Below are positions 35,126 to 43,094 of a stretch of 64,000 nucleotides of DNA, piece after piece (the first letter of the stretch is position 1; every line of letters starts with the position of its first letter). The position numbers and the translations under genes were made by a program. Below the pieces are notes generated by a model, which had not been told where the DNA came from, made no database searches, and saw only the letters and a list, made by a program, of their open reading frames with translations. The stretch spans positions 2,824,001-2,888,000 of the forward strand of contig NZ_VCBX02000001.1 in NCBI RefSeq assembly GCF_005938745.2, read 5' to 3'. Origin of the DNA: Rhodococcus sp. KBS0724. GTDB lineage: Bacteria; Actinomycetota; Actinomycetes; Mycobacteriales; Mycobacteriaceae.

Positions 35126-36511
35126 ATGACTGGATTGCACCTGAATTTGTCCCTCATGACACCCGGACATTTCCGGCACGCGTGGCGGTTACCTCACGCT
35201 GATCCGGTGGCCTATCTGGACGTCGATCATTTTGCGCGGCTTGCTCGGATCGCTGAAGCGGCCAAGATCGACGCCGTTTTTCTCGGTGACGGTCCGGCGT
35301 TGCGGGGAGAGATCGAGGAAGCACCAGGCACCGGAATTGACCCGCTGGTGCTGCTGGGCCACCTGGCAGCGATCACCGAGAACCTTGGCGTGGTGATCAC
35401 CAGTTCGACTACGTATAACTCGCCGTACAACCTGGCCCGCCGATTTCAAGCACTCGACCACGTCACCAAGGGCCGAGCCGCCGTCAACATCGTGACCACC
35501 GGGACGCCGGCTGCGGCCGCGAACTTCGGATTGTCCGAGCACCCGGACAAAGAGACTCGCTATCGTAGGGCCTGGGAGTTTCTCGAGGTCGTGACCAGCC
35601 TGTGGGACAGCTGGAAACCGGATTGGCTTGTCGCGGACAAGAAGTCGGGGCACTACGCAGATGTCTCCAAAATTCGCGCCAGCGACCATGTCGGGGAGTT
35701 CTTTTCGGTGGCCGGTCCGCTTCCGGTCCCGCCGGGGCCACAGGGGCGTCCGGTGTTGGTGCAAGCCGGCGGATCAGAGGGTGGGTTGAAGCTGGCCGGA
35801 GATTTTGCCGATGTCGTGTTCACGGTGGCACAGACGCAGTCGAAAGCGGTGGAGTTTCGCGATGACATCCGCCGTCGGGCCGCCCTTGCCGGTCGCCGCG
35901 AAGACGACGTGAAGATCTCACTCGGAGTGGTTGTACTGGTTTCGGCAACGGAGGCGCAGGCGCGGGCACGAGAGAAGGAACTGTATGCGACATTGCCGAT
36001 CGAACGACTGACTGCGGTGCTGCTTGCCAATCTGGGTCTACCCGAGGGCTCGTTCGGCCCCGACGACGTGATCTCCGAAGCCGATCTACCGGAAGAGATT
36101 CCGACCGGGGCGTTCTCGACCGGATTCAGTGTGTCGACGCGGGCCCTGATCCACGAGCGTCCACTCACCCCGCGTGAACTGGTCGCGCGCGGGGCGGGCG
36201 GATCGGGACATCGGCTCGTGGTGGGTTCGGCGGAGCAAGTTGCCGACGATCTTCAGGCCTGGTTCGAGGCCGGAACAGCCGATGGTTTCACCATCATGCC
36301 TGCGGATACCGCCGTCGACCTCGAGAACTTCGCAACCCTGGTCGTGCCCATTCTGCAATCGCGTGGTCTGTTCCAGCGTGAGTACACAGCACCGACGCTG
36401 CGAGAGAGATTGGGCCTGTCCTTCGGGACTCGTGAAAGCCCCGGGCCGCAGCGGTCTAGCGCAGAGTTTTCCGATGGATCGACTCGAGTGGCGGCGCCGC
36501 TCCCGGTGTAA
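35126..36511 (+). CDS. FMN-dependent monooxygenase, NtaA/SnaA/DszA family (second copy)
   Basis: Luciferase-like monooxygenase of 461 residues, full length for the DszA/NtaA family. Blocks include AAKIDAVFLGDGPALRGE, SSTTYNSPYNLARRFQALDHVTKGRAAVNIVTTGTPAAAANFG, QGRPVLVQAGGSEGGLKLAGDFADVVFTVAQT and the C-terminal HRLVVGSAEQVADDLQAWFEAGTADGFTIMP. WNVVT is replaced by VNIVT. It is the last gene of the unit, 21 bases after the LLM gene. The final 35 residues are low-complexity and probably disordered. Confidence 0.88.
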   Translation: MTGLHLNLSLMTPGHFRHAWRLPHADPVAYLDVDHFARLARIAEAAKIDAVFLGDGPALRGEIEEAPGTGIDPLVLLGHLAAITENLGVVITSSTTYNSPYNLARRFQALDHVTKGRAAVNIVTTGTPAAAANFGLSEHPDKETRYRRAWEFLEVVTSLWDSWKPDWLVADKKSGHYADVSKIRASDHVGEFFSVAGPLPVPPGPQGRPVLVQAGGSEGGLKLAGDFADVVFTVAQTQSKAVEFRDDIRRRAALAGRREDDVKISLGVVVLVSATEAQARAREKELYATLPIERLTAVLLANLGLPEGSFGPDDVISEADLPEEIPTGAFSTGFSVSTRALIHERPLTPRELVARGAGGSGHRLVVGSAEQVADDLQAWFEAGTADGFTIMPADTAVDLENFATLVVPILQSRGLFQREYTAPTLRERLGLSFGTRESPGPQRSSAEFSDGSTRVAAPLPV

Positions 36512-36550
36512 ACCTCGATTCAGATTGAAAACTGTTGTGGAGGTGCCGGA

Positions 36551-37080
36551 CTACCGGGCGGATACCGCGGCGTGCTCCGAACGCGTCAACACGAGTGGAG
36601 TACCGTCGGCACGTCCCATGTTGGAGACGTGTGGGTCTTCGTGCATGGTGCGACCGAGATATCGCCCAAGCGGTTGCCAGGCAGCGCAGCGGCGATCCCT
36701 GCTGCCAACGCACGTTCGGTGGCTTCGATGAGGCGCACGTCCTGAGCTCGGGGGACGCCGACGATGACACTCCGAGCCGGATCGGCGGCCCAACCGTCAA
36801 TCGACACTGCGATGTCCATGGTCAGCAGGTCGGCATCGCGCAGTGCATAATCATGTGGCATCCCGTGCAGCACTGCGTCGTTGACTGCCAAGCAGACGAC
36901 GTTGCGGAACGGACCTCGCCCGAACGACGGCGCGTAGTCCCAGTAGCACGACTGAGCGCCGCGCTGGTTGATCAGATGGCGGGCGCGATGTTCCAGGTCG
37001 AGTAGGTTCACCCCCGGCTTGGCCCGGACGGGGAGGTCGTCGAGCAACTCTGCGATGAAGGTGCCGGGGTTTCCTCTCCA
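36551..37080 (-). pseudogene. map: Decayed type I methionine aminopeptidase
   Basis: Clear MAP sequence in one frame runs from about 37065 to 36652 (GVNLLDLEHRARH, CYWDYAPSFGRGPFRNVVCLAVNDAVLHGMPHDY, LLTMDIAVSIDGWAADPARSVIVG, GNRLGDISV). It then switches frame to GRTMHEDPHVSN, and after another gap to PLVLTRSEHAAVSAR. About 22 residues containing the GHG metal-binding His and about 50 residues with the two late Glu ligands are missing. The N-terminus also lacks an obvious start. The early His and Asp ligands remain. The gene cannot give an active enzyme; an intact map must lie elsewhere. Confidence 0.85.
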
Positions 37081-37093
37081 ACGGGCCCCGTGG

Positions 37094-37111
37094 CCGGTAT
37101 TAAAATACCGG
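37094..37111. repeat. AT-centred palindrome between tRNA-Cys and map remnant
   Basis: CCGGTATT-AA-AATACCGG, perfect 8-bp arms. It is about 40 bp beyond the tRNA 3' end on the minus strand and abuts the broken map gene. No T-run follows, so a terminator is not certain; it could also be a scar or a protein site. Confidence 0.6.
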
Positions 37112-37152
37112 AGTCAGGCCGACGAAGGCGGAACCGCAGTCGCGGAGAGTAG

Positions 37153-37223
37153 AGCGGATGGCAGGATTCGAACCCACGTGGACGGTTTTGCAGACCGCTG
37201 CCTCGCCTCTCGGCCACACCCGC
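37153..37223 (-). tRNA. tRNA-Cys(GCA)
   Basis: A 71-base cloverleaf on the minus strand. The acceptor pairs GCGGGTG with CATCCGC (one G-U). The D-arm is GCC-GAGAGGCGA-GGC. The anticodon loop CTGCAAA has anticodon GCA for Cys, and the T-loop is TTCGAAT. The T-stem uses two wobble pairs. CCA is not encoded. Confidence 0.92.
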
Positions 37224-37383
37224 AGTGGTAACCAATTATGTTTGCAAAAACCAACATTCACCAGGTTTGCAATCACGATGAGTTGAATGAACCGAGCAAT
37301 CGACAACGAGCGGTGGGGAGGTCGCTGCCGCTTCTCGGACTACTTGTCACGTCTCGGTATCGGGCCGCGCTTCGATAAAAGTA

Positions 37384-37405
37384 CCGATCATCGGGAATTA
37401 TGCAT
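37384..37405. promoter_or_regulatory. Regulon element A, upstream of ACS-type MFS transporter
   Basis: Begins with the palindrome CCGAT-C-ATCGG, followed by GGAATTATGCAT. It matches element B at 38891-38912 in 21 of 22 bases and element C at 48741-48762 in its first half. It lies about 80 bp before the transporter start. The IclR protein at 47096 is the likely binder. Confidence 0.65.
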
Positions 37406-37483
37406 GTGAACTTCGATCGACGACCCGCATCGTCTCTGTGTCAGCCATCACAACGATGTGTTCGAATGACTACGAGGTGAATC

Positions 37484-38863
37484 ATGCGTCACGAAGGAAG
37501 TACCACCGAGCAGCTCGCACTACCGGCCAGGACGGTCCGGAAAGTCATGCTCCGTTTCATGCCGGTCATCGGATTGGCCTACATCGTCCTGTATCTCGAT
37601 AGATTGAATATCGGTGTCGCAGCATTGACGATGAACAAGGAACTCGGCATATCTGCATCGATGTTCGGGTTCGCTGCCGGGATCTATTTCTGGAGCTACA
37701 CGATCTGCGAACCGCCGAGCAACTACATTCTCACGAAGGTCGGCGCGCGCCGCTGGATCACCAGAATCATGATCACGTGGGGGATCGTCACCATCGGAAC
37801 GGCATTCGTGCAAGGGGCTTCGGGCCTGGTCGCGGCACGATTCCTACTCGGTATCGCCGAGGCCGGATTCTCGCCCGGAATGCTGTTCTTCGTATCGAAG
37901 TGGTTCCCTAATCGTGACCGGGGCAAGGCGATGGCCTGGATCGTCACGTTCATCTGTTTTTCGGGGCTGGGTACGCCGATCACTACGCATCTGATGGCTA
38001 TCGACGGATTTCTCGGGCTTTCGGGTTGGCGGTGGGTCTTCATTCTCACGGGCGTCCCGGCTGTCGTGATGGCCTTCGTGATCTACAAGGTTCTGCGTGA
38101 CAAGCCTTCCGAGGCCGAGTTTCTCACCGAAGAAGAACGTGGTTGGCTCACCGACACTCTCGAAGCCGAGGCGCAGGAGCGTGAAGCGGTAGTCGGTAAG
38201 CACAGTTTCCTGCAGGGCCTAGTGCATCCACGTGTCCTTGTTCTGATCGCCGTCTTCATCTGTTTCACATTCAGTCTCAACGGGTTCCAGATCTGGATGC
38301 CACAGATCTATGCGCAGTTCGGGATGACCACCACGCAGATCGGCTGGGTTGCCGCGTTGCCTGCTCTGATCGCGATCGGGCCGATGATCTGGTGGACACG
38401 GCATTCGGACCGCGCCGGTGAACGTCCCGTGCACTTTGCCATAGCGGCGTCGGTGGCCGCGCTCGGATTTGCCATCGCCGCACTGTTTTTCACCACTCCC
38501 GTCGTCGCGATCTTCGGATTCTGCATCGCTGGTATCGGTCTCTACAGTTCGATGAGCATTTTCATCACCATGCCGTCCAGCTTCCTTACCGGCGCCGCTC
38601 TTGCTGCCGGATTCGGAGTGATCAACGGAATGGGCAATCTCGGTGGCTATTTCGGCCCTCAGGTGACCGGCTGGATCAAGGATGCGACCAACAGTTTCAC
38701 GCCGGCCATCGGCGTGTACTCCGGGGTGCTCGCCATGGCGGCACTGATCGTGCTGATCCTCAAGCTACTCACGAGGAAAGCCGACAAGGCGAATGCTCAA
38801 CTGACGCTGGACTACCGGTCGGAACGGGACGCAGGCACTCTCGTCACACCCGAGCAGGGTTGA
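37484..38863 (+). CDS. MFS transporter, anion:cation symporter (ACS) family
   Basis: Proton-linked permease of 459 residues with 12 TM segments. The ACS hallmark YLDRLNIGVAALTMNKELGIS follows TM1, and FWSYTICEPPSNYILTKVGARRWITRIMITWGI is typical of transporters for sugar acids, tartrate, phthalate and similar organic anions. The loop between TM6 and TM7 (KPSEAEFLTEEERGWLTDTLEAEAQE) is also characteristic. It has its own promoter region with regulon element A and an ACGAGGTG ribosome site. It stands at the head of the catabolic locus and probably imports its substrate, an organic anion. Confidence 0.9.
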   Translation: MRHEGSTTEQLALPARTVRKVMLRFMPVIGLAYIVLYLDRLNIGVAALTMNKELGISASMFGFAAGIYFWSYTICEPPSNYILTKVGARRWITRIMITWGIVTIGTAFVQGASGLVAARFLLGIAEAGFSPGMLFFVSKWFPNRDRGKAMAWIVTFICFSGLGTPITTHLMAIDGFLGLSGWRWVFILTGVPAVVMAFVIYKVLRDKPSEAEFLTEEERGWLTDTLEAEAQEREAVVGKHSFLQGLVHPRVLVLIAVFICFTFSLNGFQIWMPQIYAQFGMTTTQIGWVAALPALIAIGPMIWWTRHSDRAGERPVHFAIAASVAALGFAIAALFFTTPVVAIFGFCIAGIGLYSSMSIFITMPSSFLTGAALAAGFGVINGMGNLGGYFGPQVTGWIKDATNSFTPAIGVYSGVLAMAALIVLILKLLTRKADKANAQLTLDYRSERDAGTLVTPEQG

Positions 38864-38890
38864 GCGCACACGTTCGAGCAGCAACAAGTC

Positions 38891-38912
38891 CCGATCAACG
38901 GGAATTATGCAT
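38891..38912. promoter_or_regulatory. Regulon element B, upstream of the VOC-to-SDR operon
   Basis: CCGATCAACGG followed by GGAATTATGCAT; one base differs from element A. It is about 95 bp before the VOC gene start, in the 141-bp gap after the transporter. Confidence 0.65.
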
Positions 38913-39004
38913 TCTCCGTGCGCTCTGTCGCGGGACATCATCAGAGCATCCGGATCACGGCCGTCGACGGTCGGGGCCGGCGCCAACGACAAACGAGGAC
39001 CTTC

Positions 39005-39547
39005 GTGAGTAAATACTTTGGGCCATTGCGCCAATTGGGCTACGTCGTGCGCGACATCGACAGTGCCCTGAAATACTGGATCGACGTGGTCGGCGTCGGA
39101 CCGTTCTTCTTCGTGGAGGACCAACCCTTGAACGACTTCGTCTTTCGCGGCGAACCGAGTGCACCGCGATTCAGTGTTGCGCTCGCGCACAGCGGTAGTG
39201 CACAGATCGAACTGATTCAGCAGCACAACAACGAACCGTCGGCATTCCGCGAGTTCACCGATCGTGGTCTCGAAGGACTTCAGCATGTCGCCTACTGGAC
39301 TACGGATTTCGATCGCCATCTGACGGAATCCAAGCAGCGCGGACTCGTCGAACTGCAGAGCGGACGCTCCGGCAGTGGTGCTCCCGACGAACGCTTCGTC
39401 TACTTCGAGGAAAGTGTGTACCCGGGAACCGTCGTCGAACTCTCCGAGGTCAGTGGGCGCAAGGGGAATCTGTTTCGCGCCATCGAGGCGGCATCGCAGG
39501 GATGGGATGGGTCTGACCCCATTCGCGACATGCGGAAGGTGCTGTAG
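39005..39547 (+). CDS. VOC superfamily (glyoxalase/epimerase-like) metalloprotein
   Basis: Protein of 180 residues with two beta-alpha-beta-beta-beta units as in methylmalonyl-CoA epimerase and glyoxalase I: LRQLGYVVRDIDSALKYWIDVVGVGPFFFVEDQ and GLEGLQHVAYWTTDFDRHLTESKQRG. Possible metal ligands are the His in LQHVAYW, the Gln of SAQIELIQQ, and the Glu of GTVVELSEV. It could epimerise or isomerise a pathway intermediate. The GTG at 39005 follows GAGGA. It is first in the long coupled operon, two bases ahead of the SDR gene. Confidence 0.82.
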   Translation: MSKYFGPLRQLGYVVRDIDSALKYWIDVVGVGPFFFVEDQPLNDFVFRGEPSAPRFSVALAHSGSAQIELIQQHNNEPSAFREFTDRGLEGLQHVAYWTTDFDRHLTESKQRGLVELQSGRSGSGAPDERFVYFEESVYPGTVVELSEVSGRKGNLFRAIEAASQGWDGSDPIRDMRKVL

Positions 39548-39549
39548 CC

Positions 39550-40314
39550 GTGAGCCGAAAGGTAGCAATCGTGACGGGCGGCGCTTCCGGGATCGGGCTG
39601 GCTACATGCAGGCGCTTTGTCGCCCAAGGCTGGAACGTCGTGTCCGCAGATCTGTCGCACGCACCTGGCGACGGTGTTGCGTCTGCGGACAATCGGTCGA
39701 TCGACATTCGGACGGACGTCACCGATGAGGGTGATCTCCGCCGACTGCGTGACGTCGCCGAAGGAGCGTTCGGCCGCGTCGACGCCGTCGTGACCTCCGC
39801 CGGAACTGCGGACAACGCTCCGGTTCGCCAGACGACACCCGAACGATTCAGACGAACACTCGAACTGAATCTGGTCTCCACGTTCGCCGTTGTACGTGAG
39901 TTCGTGGACCTACTCGCTGCCGACGGCGGCGGGTCGGTAGTCACGATCGCCTCGGTATCGGGTCTGCGCGGCAGTGTCGACCGGGCGTCGTATTCGGCTT
40001 CGAAGGGCGGAGTGATCGCCCTGACCACTCAGCTCGCGATAGAGCTGGCAAGTGAGGGCATCCGCGTGAATTGTGTGGCCCCCGGATCCACACTGACACC
40101 CTTGGCGCGGCGTGCGCAGAGTCCTGACATGCAACGCGCGATCCTGGAATCCATTCCGATGCACCGCTATGCCGACCCGAACGAGATCGCCGAAGTCGTG
40201 ACGTTTGTCGCCGGTCCCGCTGCCGGTTTCGTGACCGGTCAGACCTGGACGGTTGACGGTGGTCAGTCGATGGGCGCCGGCTGGAATCTACCGAAGGATC
40301 GTCATGACAACTGA
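39550..40314 (+). CDS. Short-chain dehydrogenase/reductase (first of two)
   Basis: Classical SDR of 254 residues. The NAD(P) motif is VTGGASGIGLATCRRF, and the acidic Asp after beta-2 (SADLSHAPGDG) suggests NAD preference. SAGTADNAP replaces the usual NNAG. The catalytic Ser-Tyr-Lys are in TIASVSGLRGSVDRASYSASKGG. The C-terminal ATGQTWTVDGGQSMG-type ending is typical of sugar and polyol dehydrogenases. It probably oxidises a hydroxyl of the pathway substrate. GTG start; it overlaps the next gene by 11 bases. Confidence 0.87.
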   Translation: MSRKVAIVTGGASGIGLATCRRFVAQGWNVVSADLSHAPGDGVASADNRSIDIRTDVTDEGDLRRLRDVAEGAFGRVDAVVTSAGTADNAPVRQTTPERFRRTLELNLVSTFAVVREFVDLLAADGGGSVVTIASVSGLRGSVDRASYSASKGGVIALTTQLAIELASEGIRVNCVAPGSTLTPLARRAQSPDMQRAILESIPMHRYADPNEIAEVVTFVAGPAAGFVTGQTWTVDGGQSMGAGWNLPKDRHDN

Positions 40315-41224
40315 TCAATGGACCGCTACGACAGACAAGCCGGTGGTCATCGGTGTTCACGTCAACGAAAACACCATGCGCGAACCAAATCCCCACATAC
40401 CGTGGACACCTGACGAAATTGCGCAGACCGCGCGAGCGTGCGAGGACGCGGGAGCATCGGTGATGCACTTTCACGGGCGAACGGTGGACGGCGGCGCCGA
40501 TCACTCGGCGGCGACATACGGTGCGATCATCGAGCGAGTTCGCGCGGTGTCGAATCTTCTGCTCGCACCGTCCATGGCAAACGTCCCCGGGCGCACAGTC
40601 GACGAGCGACTGGCGAATCTTGCTCCGAATCAAACGAATCCGAATACACGTTCCGACTTCTTGGTCATCGACATGGGTTGCGCGGCGATGGACCTGATCG
40701 ACTCGAAAACCGGTCACTACGTCACCGACTCCGCTGTCTTCGTCAACGACACCCGAACGCAGATCGAACTTCTCTCCCGAGCGGCCGAACTGGGAATGGC
40801 GCCGTACCTGACGTCGTTCAACGTCAGTTGGACACGCGCCATCGTTGCACATGCCAGATCGCAGAGTCTGGCATTGCCGTTGGTCGTTGCGTTCATCCTC
40901 GGCGGCGACGAGTTCCCGGCGGCGCATCCCGCTACTGTCGCCGGGGTGCGTGCACAATTGGACCTACTGCCACCAGATCTGCCGATGGAGTGGATCGTGT
41001 CCGCCTATCGCGGCAATGTCCTTGCAGCAGCAGAGGAATCGATCAGGCGCGGCGGCCATGTGGCGATCGGTGCGGGTGACTATCACTACGCGGAACTGGG
41101 ACATCCGTCGACACCTGACTTGGTGAAGGAAGTTGCGGCTATCGCTCGCCGGTACGGTCGCGAACCCGCAACTCCGGACCAGGCGCGTCGGATTCTGGGG
41201 GTGGATGTTCATGCGAGTCGTTGA
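40304..41224 (+). CDS. BKACE-family protein 1 (DUF849), zinc Glu missing
   Basis: Protein of 306 residues of the beta-keto acid cleavage enzyme family, whose members condense a beta-keto acid with acetyl-CoA to yield acetoacetate and a new CoA ester. The zinc-binding HxH is intact (MHFHGR, H55 and H57). The third ligand, Glu in the family's GGHVRVGLED motif, is Gly here (GGHVAIGAGDY, G258). D259 follows. The partner gene at 43724 has the reverse pattern. The ATG at 40304 follows AAGGATC. It overlaps the SDR and X1 genes. The substrate is unknown, and the missing ligand makes the standard reaction doubtful for this protein alone. Confidence 0.85.
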   Translation: MTTDQWTATTDKPVVIGVHVNENTMREPNPHIPWTPDEIAQTARACEDAGASVMHFHGRTVDGGADHSAATYGAIIERVRAVSNLLLAPSMANVPGRTVDERLANLAPNQTNPNTRSDFLVIDMGCAAMDLIDSKTGHYVTDSAVFVNDTRTQIELLSRAAELGMAPYLTSFNVSWTRAIVAHARSQSLALPLVVAFILGGDEFPAAHPATVAGVRAQLDLLPPDLPMEWIVSAYRGNVLAAAEESIRRGGHVAIGAGDYHYAELGHPSTPDLVKEVAAIARRYGREPATPDQARRILGVDVHASR

Positions 41225-41639
41225 AACAGAAGGCGCCGAACCCACTTTGGTGCTCACCGCGAACGGGCAGCGTGTCTGGATCATGGACTCCATAGCGTTC
41301 GCGTCGCGTGCGCAGGGTGGTGACGTGATCGTGACCGGTTCACACGGCGGAACGAGTGCCGGGGAATACGCAGTGGAGTACGGCGTGCGCGTAGTGGTGT
41401 GCAACGACGCCGGCGTCGGAAAGAACCGAGCGGGTATCGCGGGCTTGGCGGCGGTCGACGCACAAGGCATTGCGGGTATTGCAGTCGGACACAACAGTTC
41501 GCGCATCGGCGACGGCAAGGACGTGTGGGAAAGCGGCATCGTCACTTACGTCAATCCGACTGCTGCTCGAGCAGGAGTGCGTCTGGGAGCGCGCCTGTCG
41601 GAAGAAATTCTGGCGCTGGTTCAGAGAGGAGTCGGTTGA
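41211..41639 (+). CDS. Unrecognised protein X1 (tandem paralogue of X2)
   Basis: I do not recognise this family. The protein has 142 residues, no signal peptide and no TM segment. Conserved points shared with X2 are an MDS near residue 25, then SHGG, VCNDAGVGKNRAGIAG, IAVGHNSSRIGDGKDVW and TYVNPTAARAGVRLG. A conserved Asp (NDAG), His (AVxH), Asp-x-Trp and Asn suggest an enzyme active site or a metal site. The ATG at 41211 follows GGGGGTGG. It overlaps BKACE 1 by 14 bases and X2 by one. Its place between BKACE and DhaK implies a step in the same pathway. Confidence 0.75.
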   Translation: MRVVETEGAEPTLVLTANGQRVWIMDSIAFASRAQGGDVIVTGSHGGTSAGEYAVEYGVRVVVCNDAGVGKNRAGIAGLAAVDAQGIAGIAVGHNSSRIGDGKDVWESGIVTYVNPTAARAGVRLGARLSEEILALVQRGVG

Positions 41640-42073
41640 TGTTTCGGGGCATAGTCGGTGAGGAGAACGGCAGGTTGATCGTTGTCATGGACAGCATGTC
41701 GCAGATCGAACAGGCGGATCGAGACCGCATCGTTGTCGCGGCCTCCAACGGTGGCCAGGAATCCGGACGGATGGCGATTGCAACCGGTTGTGCATTGGCC
41801 GTCATGAACGACGCGGGCGTAGGCAAGGACCAGGCAGGGATCATCGGAATTATTCACATGGGGGAGGCAGGTCTTGCCGGCGTCGCGGTCAGTCATGACT
41901 CCGCCGAGATCAGCAATGGAATGGATATGTGGCACAACGGAACAATCTCGTACGTCAACGGCCCCGCTGCCTCCGCGGGGATGAGGGTGGGCGACAACGT
42001 CCGTACGAGCGTGGCCGGATTTGCTCTGCGCTTTCCCCTCGGCGCCACCATCGGATCCGAGAGCCCGTCATGA
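41639..42073 (+). CDS. Unrecognised protein X2 (tandem paralogue of X1)
   Basis: Protein of 144 residues with the same layout as X1: VVMDSMSQ, SNGG in place of SHGG, MNDAGVGKDQAGIIG, AGVAVSHDSAEISNGMDMW and SYVNGPAASAGMRVG. The His of SHGG is Asn here, while the second His (AVSH) is kept. The C-terminus is longer by about ten residues. Together X1 and X2 look like subunits of a hetero-oligomer derived from a duplicated gene. ATG 41639 sits in TGATG with the X1 stop and is preceded by AGAGAGGAG. The function is unknown. Confidence 0.75.
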   Translation: MFRGIVGEENGRLIVVMDSMSQIEQADRDRIVVAASNGGQESGRMAIATGCALAVMNDAGVGKDQAGIIGIIHMGEAGLAGVAVSHDSAEISNGMDMWHNGTISYVNGPAASAGMRVGDNVRTSVAGFALRFPLGATIGSESPS

Positions 42074-43065
42074 GCAGCCACGTTGTCAACCGGCCCGAAA
42101 ATGTTGTGCGAGAAGCACTTGAAGGTCTTCAGATTCTTTATCCGACCACGATCTCGTATCACCGAGACCCGACTTTCGTGACGCGGGCGCAGGGCAGTCG
42201 AGGCAAAGTTGCCCTCGTGTCCGGCGGCGGTGCCGGACACGAACCGCTGCATTCGGGATTTGTGGGGCTGGGCATGCTCGACGCGGCCGTTCCCGGAGCG
42301 GTCTTTGCAAGTCCCACGGCATTCCAGATTCGCGCAGCGGTCGAGGCAGTCGAGAATGGCCAAGGCGCATTGCTGATCGTGAAGAACTACACCGGCGACA
42401 AGCTGAATTTCTCGATCGCTGCAGAGCTCCTGGGCACCGAACGGCAACTGGAGATCGTGGTGGTCGACGACGACCTCGCGACAGTGTCGACAGACAACGA
42501 CGGCCCTGGAAGGCGAGGCACTGCGGCAGTGATTGCCGTGGAGAAGATATGCGGCGCTGCAGCGGAGCGAGGGTTCGCGCTTGCCGAGGTAGCCGAACTG
42601 GGCCGTCGGGTGGTCTCGGCCTCGGCGACGCTCAGTGCCGCCTTCCGCTCATGTACACCTCCGGGACAGACCCGCCCTTCGTTCGAACTGGCACCAGGCG
42701 AGATGGAATTCGGAGTCGGTATCCACGGCGAGCGTGGCCGGGAGACTCGGCCGGCTGTGACCGCAGCGGAACTGGTGGAACAACTGGCAGCGCCGATCGT
42801 CGAGGCGATCAGCGCCGAGCGCGGCGGCGGAGTCATTGCGATAGTCAACGGTCTGGGAGCCACCCACGACCTCGAATTAGCTATCGCCACTGCCGAATTG
42901 AAATCATTTCTGGACGGGGCCGGTATTGCTCTGGACCGCGTCATTGCCGGGTCGTTTGTCACAGCCCTGGATATGCACGGACTCTCGATCACTCTGGTTC
43001 GTTCGACCGACGAGTTTCTGGATCTGTGGGATGCGCCGGTTCGAACCGCCGCGCTGTCCTGGTAA
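42070..43065 (+). CDS. dhaK: Dihydroxyacetone kinase family, DhaK subunit
   Basis: Ketose-binding subunit of 331 residues. GGGAGHEPLHSGFVG holds the first His, NYTGDKLNF the Asp, and EFGVGIHGERGRE the His that forms a hemiaminal with the substrate carbonyl. The C-terminal ALDMHGLSITLVRSTDEFLDLWDAP is typical. DhaM, the phosphotransferase partner, is not in the operon, so this DhaK-DhaL pair is probably ATP-dependent. Homologues include kinases for erythrulose and other keto sugars, so dihydroxyacetone itself is not assured. Four-base overlap with X2. Confidence 0.88.
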   Translation: MSSHVVNRPENVVREALEGLQILYPTTISYHRDPTFVTRAQGSRGKVALVSGGGAGHEPLHSGFVGLGMLDAAVPGAVFASPTAFQIRAAVEAVENGQGALLIVKNYTGDKLNFSIAAELLGTERQLEIVVVDDDLATVSTDNDGPGRRGTAAVIAVEKICGAAAERGFALAEVAELGRRVVSASATLSAAFRSCTPPGQTRPSFELAPGEMEFGVGIHGERGRETRPAVTAAELVEQLAAPIVEAISAERGGGVIAIVNGLGATHDLELAIATAELKSFLDGAGIALDRVIAGSFVTALDMHGLSITLVRSTDEFLDLWDAPVRTAALSW

Positions 43066-43094
43066 TTCACATCTGCACTACCGAAAAGAGCTTC

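Noticed and set aside
36586-37047. Treating the map fragment as an intact short gene
   Set aside because: It lacks the GHG His and the two late metal-binding Glu and continues in other frames, so it is broken.
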